Shown here piece after piece: positions 53,905 through 62,630 of a stretch of 64,000 bases of DNA. This DNA comes from Gammaproteobacteria bacterium (GTDB lineage Bacteria; Pseudomonadota; Gammaproteobacteria; Pseudomonadales; Azotimanducaceae). Within the stretch, counting starts at the first letter, position 1; every line of letters begins with the position of its first letter. The stretch is taken from assembly GCA_030425195.1 (NCBI GenBank), contig JAUIAV010000005.1, positions 1-64,000 of the forward strand, read 5' to 3'. Under the pieces are notes generated by a model. The model worked only from the letters and a program-made list of their open reading frames with translations, did not search any database and had not been told where the DNA came from. Both the position numbers and the translations under genes were made by a program.

Positions 53905-54660
53905 ATGCAGAAGCTTGATAGCGTAAAGAAACACAAGGCCTGGCAGGAGTTTCAGGACCAGACGAACATCTCCCTGCGGAACCGCTACGTTTACTTCGCG
54001 ATCGGCAAGGTGGCCAACTCCACCATCAAGCACTGTCTGTTCCAGATCGAATATGAAGATCAACCCAGGGAGGCGCTTTCGCTGTTCGATAAAAGAGCAT
54101 CCCCCCTGCTGTCGCCGTTCCAGCTCCGCGACGAGGATTTTCTGAACATCATCAACGGCCGGGAGTTCTTCAAGTTCGCCATCGTCAGGAACCCGTTTTC
54201 CCGTCTGCTGTCATGTTATCTGGATCGGATCCGCACCCGGAGCTCGCCGCCATCACGGGCGATCAGGCGCTACATACGTGCCCAGGGAGGCGAGCCCAAC
54301 CCGCTCACCTTTGCGGTATTCGTGCGGGCCGCGTGCAGTCAGGATTCACCGCAGCAGAACGCACACTGGCGTGTGCAATGGGATGATATCTGCTATCCGG
54401 AGATCGACTTCGATTTCATCGGCCATTTCGAGCATCTCTGGGAAGACCTTGAGACGGTCAACCGGAAGATCTGGGGGAGACTGCGGCCCGAATTCGCTGA
54501 TCCGCAGGCGAACTACTCACCGAAGCGTACAGACGCCAGCGCTCAGCTGAGAGAGTTCTACACGGACGAACTGATCGAGCTGGTGCTCGATCGATACCGT
54601 ATGGATTTCGAGACCTTCGGCTACGGGGATTCCATCGAGAATCTGATGCCACGCCGCTGA
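53905..54660 (+). CDS. Sulfotransferase family 2 (carbohydrate sulfotransferase-like)
   Basis: PAPS-site motifs YFAIGKVANSTIKHCL and FKFAIVRNPFSRLLSCYLDR. Confidence 0.85.
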   Translation: MQKLDSVKKHKAWQEFQDQTNISLRNRYVYFAIGKVANSTIKHCLFQIEYEDQPREALSLFDKRASPLLSPFQLRDEDFLNIINGREFFKFAIVRNPFSRLLSCYLDRIRTRSSPPSRAIRRYIRAQGGEPNPLTFAVFVRAACSQDSPQQNAHWRVQWDDICYPEIDFDFIGHFEHLWEDLETVNRKIWGRLRPEFADPQANYSPKRTDASAQLREFYTDELIELVLDRYRMDFETFGYGDSIENLMPRR

Positions 54661-54705
54661 GGCCGCCATCATGCGGACAACAGACCGGCCAGCCGCCACT
54701 GCGTA

Positions 54706-57057
54706 CTAAAGTCTGCGGGCAAGCTCTGCAGACGTAAGGAACACGGATTCGCTGCAGCCACCTACAACGTGAAGGCCTTCATCCGTTGTCTGGGCAACTA
54801 GCGACTCTTCACAACCCGTTGGAGCGATTCGAATCCTGGATATCAGCACCTCGAGACCGTCTCGCTCGGCAGTGGCAAAATCCAGCTCGACAGTCAGATT
54901 CGACGCCTCCAACCCGGACAAACCAAGCTCACCGAACCTGACCTCTAACTGGTCGGACGCCAATACCGGCTTCAGCTCCACAACCGTCGAATCGCGCACG
55001 AAGTTAGCTACCATACGTTCACCGTCAGAGAGACGGGCAACATCAACCAGAGTTCCGAGAACCGCATCATCCGTTGCGGAAACGTCCAGCCACCTGCTGA
55101 GCTGTCGAGGAAAGTTGGACCTGGCGAACAGCCTGCAACTGTGCTCACCCTTACTCGCCATCTGCAACGCGCCATCGACCGCCCGACCGCGACAACCACC
55201 CGGGCCCATTGTGCATCCCGGATTGCGGTTCGGTTCAATCCAGGTGACCGTGTGACTCCGTGCCGAACGTGAAAGACTTCGCGGGACCTGCCGGAGCTCA
55301 CCGATGACAGGGCCATCACCCACCCGGACGGTCAGAGCGCCGAGGTCCCAGTCCCTGTTGTGGGTTCGGTGGTATGGCATGGAGGTCAAACCAAAGGCTA
55401 CTGGTGTCTGGTCAACCCAGGACTCCGCCAGCGCAAGCCCGGAATCACCCAGAACCTCGCAGGTGAATTCCGTCGGGTCACCGGATTCCTCCGCATCGCT
55501 GCCTCCGGTTTTCAGAGCGATTCCCGGATAAAGTGCCTCTCTAACAGGCAAGCTCATCCAATCGGCCTGATACAGCGCCATGAGATTTCTCATGTCTTCG
55601 CGCCAGAGATAATCCGAACTGTCGCCGTAGTGGAGCCAGCGGCGCCCACTGGAACTCGTCAGCTTCCGTGAGATCGTCGAAAATTCCCGGAGGACATGAC
55701 CAAAGTAGCGTTCAAGGCCTTCCTGCAAGTCAATCCTTTCACAGCGCGCTGTCACCCAGGCACCGAAGGTACTCTCGGCGAGAAACACCTCACCGTAAGA
55801 GAGCGACTCGAGATACACCCCTTCGTCGAACGATGCATCGAGAAGCCCATCGAACACATCTCTGAGCTTCTTCCCTTCCGACGTCGACTCACAGCCGCTG
55901 ATCATCAGCTCCGCACCGATGAGATTCCCGAGAATGATCGCTGCATGATTGGTCGACCTTCGAATCCAATGCGTCGTCGACGGGTACCGTTCGGAGAGGA
56001 TGGGGCCAAGTGCCTGTTCCTGGAACTTCAGCTCTGGATCCTCCGCCTGCAGGGGCATTCCGTAAGCTCGAGCCAGCAGGAGGGCTGTCGCATACGCCGC
56101 CGGAAGGAATCCGTTCGCCCAGTTACCTCTATCCCAATCTGCCAGATCGTCGCTCCTCTGCAATTCACCCCAGTCGAGAATTGCGTTGTACGGCCGCCAC
56201 GACGGCCAACTGTGAAGCGTTTGCACGGTTTCCCGAGCGACTGTCGACGCCCTTGAAATGATCGATCGGCAGGCATCGTCGTGTCGTATCCGCTCATCGA
56301 ACCCGCAGATTCCAACAGCCTCCGCCACTAGCAACAGCGATGCGAAGCGATGCTGGGACTGCAGTTCCCAGGAGACGACACTGGACACCTCTCCGAGCGG
56401 ACCTTTGATCTGCTCCAACTGGGACAAAGGAACCGCATGCCACTTACTTCCGGAGTAACGCTGCACGTTTGCAGCATACCCCTCCGCGGACCAGCGAAGG
56501 CTCACATGCTCGCCTTTCCCGATCTTCGTGCACGACACTGAAAAACACAGATGAGTATCACCGTCCAGCGCGAAGACGTTCACGGAAACCCATGGTGATT
56601 GCGGAGAGACGTACCCGCTCAGGTGCTCGACTGATAGCGGGAACACGTATTCTTCGTTGATCGTTAATGAGCCACCACCCAGCGGGCTCATCTCAAGGTA
56701 GATGGCCTGGGATTCAGGGACAAACAGAGCCTCCCTAGATCCGTATCGGGGTTTGCCGGGGCTCGGCATGAAGTAAAACCGATGGCCAGTCACAAAGCCG
56801 TGATAACGACTCAACTCGTTACGCTCATATTCATCCAGCCAGGACACAGCGTGCGCAAGCAGTGCCGCTGCACTCTCATGCTCCTCGGCCGGGACGGGAA
56901 GCGCAAACAAGCTGGAAAAAACCTCCGACCGATCCACGGGCGGGTTTTCGGATTCGGATGGCGCCCCGCAAGCAGACAGCAGAAACGACAGGGCGAGTAC
57001 ATGAAACTGAAGAAGCCGCACAACCAGCCAGGAGCGGTTGACAATCCAGCGGATCAA
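54706..57057 (-). CDS. Heparinase II/III-like polysaccharide lyase, lipoprotein
   Basis: Lipobox LSFLLSACGAP; NHAAIILGNLIGAELMISG...DGLLDASFDEGVYLESLSYGEVF...; TTG start overlaps the upstream GT stop (TTGA). Confidence 0.7.
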   Translation of the reverse strand: MIRWIVNRSWLVVRLLQFHVLALSFLLSACGAPSESENPPVDRSEVFSSLFALPVPAEEHESAAALLAHAVSWLDEYERNELSRYHGFVTGHRFYFMPSPGKPRYGSREALFVPESQAIYLEMSPLGGGSLTINEEYVFPLSVEHLSGYVSPQSPWVSVNVFALDGDTHLCFSVSCTKIGKGEHVSLRWSAEGYAANVQRYSGSKWHAVPLSQLEQIKGPLGEVSSVVSWELQSQHRFASLLLVAEAVGICGFDERIRHDDACRSIISRASTVARETVQTLHSWPSWRPYNAILDWGELQRSDDLADWDRGNWANGFLPAAYATALLLARAYGMPLQAEDPELKFQEQALGPILSERYPSTTHWIRRSTNHAAIILGNLIGAELMISGCESTSEGKKLRDVFDGLLDASFDEGVYLESLSYGEVFLAESTFGAWVTARCERIDLQEGLERYFGHVLREFSTISRKLTSSSGRRWLHYGDSSDYLWREDMRNLMALYQADWMSLPVREALYPGIALKTGGSDAEESGDPTEFTCEVLGDSGLALAESWVDQTPVAFGLTSMPYHRTHNRDWDLGALTVRVGDGPVIGELRQVPRSLSRSARSHTVTWIEPNRNPGCTMGPGGCRGRAVDGALQMASKGEHSCRLFARSNFPRQLSRWLDVSATDDAVLGTLVDVARLSDGERMVANFVRDSTVVELKPVLASDQLEVRFGELGLSGLEASNLTVELDFATAERDGLEVLISRIRIAPTGCEESLVAQTTDEGLHVVGGCSESVFLTSAELARRL

Positions 57058-58679
57058 TCTTCGGCCAACAATCCGGTCAAGCGACGGGCAACAGAGTCGA
57101 ATGTATGCGGCTTCGAGGCTTCGAACAACCTGTCTACGGCCATGTTCCCGACATCCTCAACCCGCATTGCCTGCCTGACCTGTCTCGCAGCTCCGGAGCT
57201 GGAGCGGGCAAACAGAGGATAGTCCGCACCCAGAAAGTCAACGTTGATCTGATTCGGATACAGCAGGACGGGAACGCCGCAGGCCCCGTACTCCAGAAGC
57301 TTGGTCGAGAGCTCGCGCGTTCCTTCCTCCAGGGACGCCCTGCGCCAGGCCCAGGCCAGGTCCATATCCTCGAGCCGGCTCAGCACTTCCTGACGGGGGA
57401 CCGATCCGTACCAGATGATTCCGGGCTCTGCTCTCAGCCGATTCCGCAACCGGTTCCGGAAAGCCGGGTCGCCCTGGAACTTGTCACCGAAGATGTGCAG
57501 CTCAGCGTCCAGGCCCTCACTGCGAAGTCCGCGGAACACGTCGAGCAGCTCTTCCACTGCCCAGTCGGGCGCGAACTTTCCGGCATACACGATCCTGTAG
57601 GGGCCCTCGCGCCGGTCGCGTTCCCGTGGCTTCAGGTCTACCGGGGGAATCATGGGGGGCAGAACGGCCAGCTTGGCATCCGCCGCGGGATCGAGGCTCC
57701 GGTAGTACTCGCCGATTTCCTCGGTCTGACACAGAATCAGCCGGGCCGACGCAATGATCTGCCGCAGTTCCCCGCGCTCACGCCTGCTCAGGCTTTCCCG
57801 CGGAGGCAGGTCGGTGATATACGGCACGAGGCGACCGGCTAGCCAGTCATGACCCGCCGCGATGGCATTCGCTTCGAAACCACGAATGACAACCCACTTG
57901 AACGGCGACCCGGCGTGCATGGATCGAAGCACGGCCGGCAGCACCGAACCGGTGATGGGAGCGCCTTCCATGCACGTGATTCCGACTTCCGGATGAGCGC
58001 CGAGCGGAGCGATGACCGTATTTCTGCTCGGCGCACGCTTCAGAATCAGCTCCACCTGCGCTGTCTCCGTCAGCGCGAAGACCTGGGCGAGCGAAACGAG
58101 CCAGATCGATGAACCATCCACGATGTTCACATCGAGGTCCCCATACAGCGCGACCCGGTTCGGCCGATCCCGCTCGACGGACTTCAGAACCTTGAGCTCC
58201 GGTGGCGCCTTCAAAATACGGAGATTCCGGACGAACACCCTCGATCGTGCCTGCCATGGCGCGGCCGTCACCCTGACCGTTTCCGCATCCGGCGGAACAC
58301 CGATGGAGCATCGGCAGCGGCCTTCCCGGTCGGGTTCCAGCGGCGCCGTGTCCCGGTCAGCTCCCGCAAACCCCCCGCCCTGAACCGGCACGGAGGAGCC
58401 GTTTCCGTCGGTGAACTCGAATCGCAGCCCGGCTACCCTCGAGTCGGCCTCTTCCGTGCTGGACAGCAGCTCGAGCTCCACCGTGATGAGATCGATACCC
58501 GCACACCCGGCGGTTGCGGAAGGCCTCTCCCGGATTTCCGACCAGGATCTGTCACGCACCCGGTCGGGTGCTTTGGCGTTGAACCAGCGGAAGAATCGAT
58601 ACCAGCCGCGACTGCGAAGCCACTGAACCTCCACCTGGACGTAGGCGGTCTGTTGACGGACCAGGTCGATATCCGTCAT
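57054..58679 (-). CDS. Glycosyltransferase (GT4-like C-terminal) with N-terminal beta-rich domain
   Basis: C-terminal YRIVYAGKFAPDWAVEELLDVFRGL...LHIFGDK...TKLLEYGACGVPVLLYP; start MTDIDLVRQQ. Track ORF to 59363 is over-extended. Confidence 0.82.
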   Translation of the reverse strand: MTDIDLVRQQTAYVQVEVQWLRSRGWYRFFRWFNAKAPDRVRDRSWSEIRERPSATAGCAGIDLITVELELLSSTEEADSRVAGLRFEFTDGNGSSVPVQGGGFAGADRDTAPLEPDREGRCRCSIGVPPDAETVRVTAAPWQARSRVFVRNLRILKAPPELKVLKSVERDRPNRVALYGDLDVNIVDGSSIWLVSLAQVFALTETAQVELILKRAPSRNTVIAPLGAHPEVGITCMEGAPITGSVLPAVLRSMHAGSPFKWVVIRGFEANAIAAGHDWLAGRLVPYITDLPPRESLSRRERGELRQIIASARLILCQTEEIGEYYRSLDPAADAKLAVLPPMIPPVDLKPRERDRREGPYRIVYAGKFAPDWAVEELLDVFRGLRSEGLDAELHIFGDKFQGDPAFRNRLRNRLRAEPGIIWYGSVPRQEVLSRLEDMDLAWAWRRASLEEGTRELSTKLLEYGACGVPVLLYPNQINVDFLGADYPLFARSSSGAARQVRQAMRVEDVGNMAVDRLFEASKPHTFDSVARRLTGLLAED

Positions 58680-58684
58680 CCCCG

Positions 58685-59749
58685 TCAACCCTGCAAAGCC
58701 TTGTCCAGCAGACTCAGGTAGTGAGATCCGAGCCGTGACGGGCTGAAGGATTCCAGGCGACGCTCCATTCCCTCGAGTACCTTCTGCCGCTCTTCCGAAC
58801 CACCAGCCAGATGCCGCAATCCACGCACCGCACCCGGAACATCTCCGTCGTCGTAGATCCAGCCCGATTCTCCGGATTCGACGAATTCCGCAACCGCACC
58901 GGAGCGGCGGGAAACGGCCGGCACGCCACACCGGGCTGCCTCGTGTACGACCATCCCGAAGGACTCCGAGATCGAGCACTGCAGAAGCATGCCGCCGCCC
59001 GCCGCAACTTCGCGGTACAGCGACGGCATCTCCGCATATGGCACGTTGTGCAGCCATCGGACGACGCGGGTCAGCCCGTAGTCCAGCACTCGATCGAGAA
59101 ACTCGTTCATGTCCCGGTCGGGCAACCGTCCACCGGTGACGAAGTAGGCCCGCGGGTCTTTCAGCTCGGCGAAGTACTCCCGCATGATCTGCAGCGCCTC
59201 CTCCCAGTTCTTGTGCTCTGAAAGTTTTCCTACCCAGATGAGGTCTGCCGACCTGCTGGACGGACCCGGAGAGAAGAGATCCGCATCGACGATGTTGGCG
59301 CACACCTGGACCTGACTGTCGGGCACGGCGGGAAATCGGTGCAGTATCTGCGCCTTGAGCCATTCCGACGGGACGACGACCATCCTGCAGGCTGTCAGCG
59401 CTTCGTTGCTGTTTTTTAGAATCACGGACTCGATCCCGCTGTGGATCTCATAGATCAGCGCGGTCCGGAGATCGGCAACCGCGAGGCTGGTGGCGAGTTC
59501 CGGCATGTCGACGATCGACACGACGTCGTAGTCGTCCGCCAGCTCACCGACCGCATCGAGCTCGGCCCGGGACACGGTGACGTCTGCCATGCCGTTGGCA
59601 AGCAGATCGTCGACCCCGCCATAATCGACGCCGAAGAGACCGTGAACCTCGTAGCCGGCTGATCGCAAGGCAGACAGGCGCTGCTTGATGGCCGAAGAAA
59701 CACCGCCGAGGTTACAGAACGGGTAGACGTAGAGCAGCCGTCTGGACAA
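58685..59749 (-). CDS. Glycosyltransferase family 4
   Basis: LLYVYPFCNLGGVSSAIKQRLSAL...ADLIWVGKLSEHKNWEEALQIM...CSISESFGMVVHEAARCGVPAVSRRSGAVAEFV; TTG start next to the upstream stop. Confidence 0.87.
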   Translation of the reverse strand: MSRRLLYVYPFCNLGGVSSAIKQRLSALRSAGYEVHGLFGVDYGGVDDLLANGMADVTVSRAELDAVGELADDYDVVSIVDMPELATSLAVADLRTALIYEIHSGIESVILKNSNEALTACRMVVVPSEWLKAQILHRFPAVPDSQVQVCANIVDADLFSPGPSSRSADLIWVGKLSEHKNWEEALQIMREYFAELKDPRAYFVTGGRLPDRDMNEFLDRVLDYGLTRVVRWLHNVPYAEMPSLYREVAAGGGMLLQCSISESFGMVVHEAARCGVPAVSRRSGAVAEFVESGESGWIYDDGDVPGAVRGLRHLAGGSEERQKVLEGMERRLESFSPSRLGSHYLSLLDKALQG

Positions 59750-59750
59750 T

Positions 59751-60716
59751 CTAAACCGCCACGGCGATGCCGGTATCCGGTCCGGAATCGGAAAGTGTCG
59801 ACAGATACCTGGCCTTGGTGCTGTCACCGCTGCCTCGGAATTCGAACGACCAGCCGTTGGCGACGAAGTAATTCGCGGACAGCACCGAATAGTATCCGGT
59901 CTGATCGACGGTCAGCGTGCGTGAAACGCCGGAACCGACGGTAGCAGCAATCTGCTGATAGCTGTCGTCAAAAAGATCGACGCTGAAGCGGTGCACGTCG
60001 GCGCTCCCGTCGCCATCCGTCCCGTCGCAGAAGAACAGACCGGTTCCCTCGACAGGCGGGGCCTGGCTGTCACCCAGACGGCCCTGATACCAGACGGTGA
60101 CGGGAGAACGGCCATCGAGGGCTTCGATGACGGAAAAGAGTGTTTTCCGCTGGACGTCGATCGTCTCACCGATCGCTCTGACAGACAGGTCCGATACGAG
60201 AACGTTTCCATCCGCGGACCAGCCGACGAGATATACGCGCATCACCGCCGCACCATCGGGCGGGTCGACTGCCAGTCGGAAAGTCTCGCCTTCCGGCGAA
60301 GCCGGCAGATAGCTGAAGAAGCCCCAGCGGCCGGAAAAAGTGAAGCCGCTTTCCTCCCAGCCTATGGTCTCCCGAGCTTTGTCCAGATACTCAATCGAGA
60401 GCAGGACCGCTTTTGCCTGACTGATCTCGCTCGAAAGGCGCATTCTGATCTCGCAGCGATGGCCTTCAGAGAGATCAAGCTCTGTGGTCGTCTGACGGTT
60501 TTTCCAGAGCATGGCAGTCCCCGCCTGCACCGGCAGCCACATTTTCAGATCTGCAAGGAACGAGGCCCCTTCCCTGAGGACGATCTTGAGGAACTGCCGG
60601 AGCAGCAGCCCGGTCCGCAACAGTCTGGAAGAAGTGATCCTGGATCTTTCTTCCTGAGCCCGGCGCAACTCGGCGACGGCCGCAGCTAACTCACGGTCGG
60701 AACTGACAGTGCTCAT
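59751..60716 (-). CDS. Hypothetical beta-rich protein of the glycan locus
   Basis: MSTVSSDRELAAAVAELRRAQEERSRITSSRLLRTGLLLRQF...; shares a beta-sandwich-like block with the 57054-58679 product; first gene of a tightly packed minus-strand operon. Confidence 0.75.
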   Translation of the reverse strand: MSTVSSDRELAAAVAELRRAQEERSRITSSRLLRTGLLLRQFLKIVLREGASFLADLKMWLPVQAGTAMLWKNRQTTTELDLSEGHRCEIRMRLSSEISQAKAVLLSIEYLDKARETIGWEESGFTFSGRWGFFSYLPASPEGETFRLAVDPPDGAAVMRVYLVGWSADGNVLVSDLSVRAIGETIDVQRKTLFSVIEALDGRSPVTVWYQGRLGDSQAPPVEGTGLFFCDGTDGDGSADVHRFSVDLFDDSYQQIAATVGSGVSRTLTVDQTGYYSVLSANYFVANGWSFEFRGSGDSTKARYLSTLSDSGPDTGIAVAV

Positions 60717-60792
60717 CGGCTCAGGTAGACTTCCGCAGGACGTCGAATTATCGCCCTTCGTCTTGGCAAATTCCACACGCCGCACACCCGGA

Positions 60793-60858
60793 CGCCGTAT
60801 ACATGCCGCACCGACGCCGCATGAACGCCGCATAGACGCCGCATAGACGCCGCATAGT
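60793..60858. repeat. 11-bp tandem repeat array, six units
   Basis: CGCCGTATACA TGCCGCACCGA CGCCGCATGAA CGCCGCATAGA CGCCGCATAGA CGCCGCATAGT; a related unit starts at 60778. Confidence 0.92.
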
Positions 60859-60860
60859 AA

Positions 60861-62630
60861 ATGAACCGACCACCAACGCCATCTGACACGCGGCCCGCGT
60901 CCGGAGTCCCTGGAACCGCCAGATGGCTGGTTTCACTGTCGATGAAGATGTTCCGGAGCTCGCCCTACGTCACGGTTCAGGTCATCTGCTTCACGCTGCT
61001 GGCTCAGGTCTGCCAGCTGCTGGCCATGCTGCTTCCGCTCAAGGTCATCCTCATGATGGGCTCAGACGGCATCCCGTCTTTCTTTCCTTCGTTCATGCAG
61101 ACCATGGAGAGAACGTCGCTCGTCATCGGGCTCAGCTTCGGTGCCGTTCTGCTGTATCTGGCCTATCTGGGAATGGCGACCGCCGCAGACCGCACCGCCG
61201 CCATCGGCGCCGCCTCACTCAATCGGCGGAATCAGAAGCTCGCCCTGTTCCCCAATCAGGAAGACTTCACCCGCGAGATCTACGCTCGCGTCGCCAGATC
61301 TTCGGCCGGACTCATCTTCACCCTGCTCGCTCTGACGGGGATCGGCATCGTCTACCCTCACCTCGCGGCAACGGCCGCGCTGTTCCTCCTGCTCGCCGGG
61401 GTCGTCGCAACCTATCTGAACAGCCGCTTCGAGCCGTTCCGCCAATGGCTGTCCTCACACTATGCGCCTCTGATCGGCAATCTCGCAGCAGCCTGTCTCT
61501 TCGTCTGCCTGGGAGTGGCCATTTACGACTATCTGAACGGCACGTTTCCGCCGTTTCTCTTCGCCGTCATATCGATTCTGCTCACCCGACAGTACCTCAC
61601 CAAGCTTCAGGCAAGCCTGATAGAAATGTTCCGTCTCGTCGGGCAGCGCGCGAAGCTCGACAGCCTCGTTTTCTTCTCCGTGCCCTTTGCGGGGCAGGGT
61701 AAGCGCATCAGCGAAAAAGACATTCTGGATCCCGAAACCCTCGAGACCTGGCTGCCGGACTTTCTGGGTTCAGCCACGGGCAGAGAGACCCGGATCCTGG
61801 GTACGCAGTGGGTTCAGCTTGGGTCTCCCATGGCTCTGCTCTTCGAATGCCGTACTCGGGACGCAGCCGGTGACGGGTACTACTACGTGAAGATATATCC
61901 TCGATCGAATCGCCACCTGGCTGAGCACGAACGCATGCTCGCCCGGGAGCCGGGGGCGCTGGAGCTGATGCCCGAACTCGTCGGGAACATGCGCATGGGC
62001 GACGATGAATGCCTGCTCTTCTCCGCCCTCGGAACATCCGGTGTTCCGAACGATCAGTTCAGCCGGCTTCACCAGCAGATGCTGAAGACCACCGCACGGT
62101 TCAAACCGTCGTCCGGACTCGCTCGCGCCTACTCGCGCTCGAAAGTCCGCATGATCGAACGGATCGATGAGGATCTGTGCGGTCTGCTGAGGCTGGCGGC
62201 GACCTCGGCCGAAGAGCGTCAGCAGGTGAATGACTTTCAGCGGCGGCTGCCTTCCCTCAGGAACGAGGTCGACAACCTGCCGCTGTGGCTGTTCAGCCCG
62301 GATCTGAATGGCAATACGCTCCGGATCGGCCCGCAGGGAAATCCCCTCTGTCTGCATTGGCCCAGATGGTCGATCGAGCCGCTCGGAGCCGGCCTGCCAA
62401 TTGCCCTGCTGCCGGAGCTGGAGACCGTCCTCGAGCTCGACAGCGGACACCGTCCCGACCTGAAGGGCGCCAGTCCGATCCACATCAGGCTGGCCGCCTA
62501 CCTCTTCAGGCTCGATCGTTTGTGCGGTCGCAACCGCTATCGGGATGGCCTCAGGCTGCTGCCTTTCATTCTGTCGCCGGAGTATGCCGCGAACGACGTT
62601 CCGTCGTCCGTCATGACATCCGACTACTGA
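60861..62630 (+). CDS. Polytopic membrane protein (ABC-exporter TMD-like) with C-terminal APH/pseudokinase-like domain
   Basis: About six hydrophobic segments in the first ~270 aa, then YYYVKIYPRSNRHLAEHERML...CLLFSALG...LPLWLFSPDLNGNTLRIGPQGNPLCLHW resembling a degenerate APH fold. Confidence 0.7.
   Translation: MNRPPTPSDTRPASGVPGTARWLVSLSMKMFRSSPYVTVQVICFTLLAQVCQLLAMLLPLKVILMMGSDGIPSFFPSFMQTMERTSLVIGLSFGAVLLYLAYLGMATAADRTAAIGAASLNRRNQKLALFPNQEDFTREIYARVARSSAGLIFTLLALTGIGIVYPHLAATAALFLLLAGVVATYLNSRFEPFRQWLSSHYAPLIGNLAAACLFVCLGVAIYDYLNGTFPPFLFAVISILLTRQYLTKLQASLIEMFRLVGQRAKLDSLVFFSVPFAGQGKRISEKDILDPETLETWLPDFLGSATGRETRILGTQWVQLGSPMALLFECRTRDAAGDGYYYVKIYPRSNRHLAEHERMLAREPGALELMPELVGNMRMGDDECLLFSALGTSGVPNDQFSRLHQQMLKTTARFKPSSGLARAYSRSKVRMIERIDEDLCGLLRLAATSAEERQQVNDFQRRLPSLRNEVDNLPLWLFSPDLNGNTLRIGPQGNPLCLHWPRWSIEPLGAGLPIALLPELETVLELDSGHRPDLKGASPIHIRLAAYLFRLDRLCGRNRYRDGLRLLPFILSPEYAANDVPSSVMTSDY

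Noticed and set aside
52414-54063. 549-aa minus-strand ORF
   Set aside because: Antisense to wecB/wecC; no domain-like pattern.
57054-59363. 769-aa extended glycosyltransferase ORF
   Set aside because: The N-terminal ~228 aa is out-of-frame reading of the preceding GT4 gene (58685-59749); true start is near 58679.
60778-60858. Possible CRISPR array
   Set aside because: 11-bp contiguous units with no spacers; a minisatellite, not a CRISPR.
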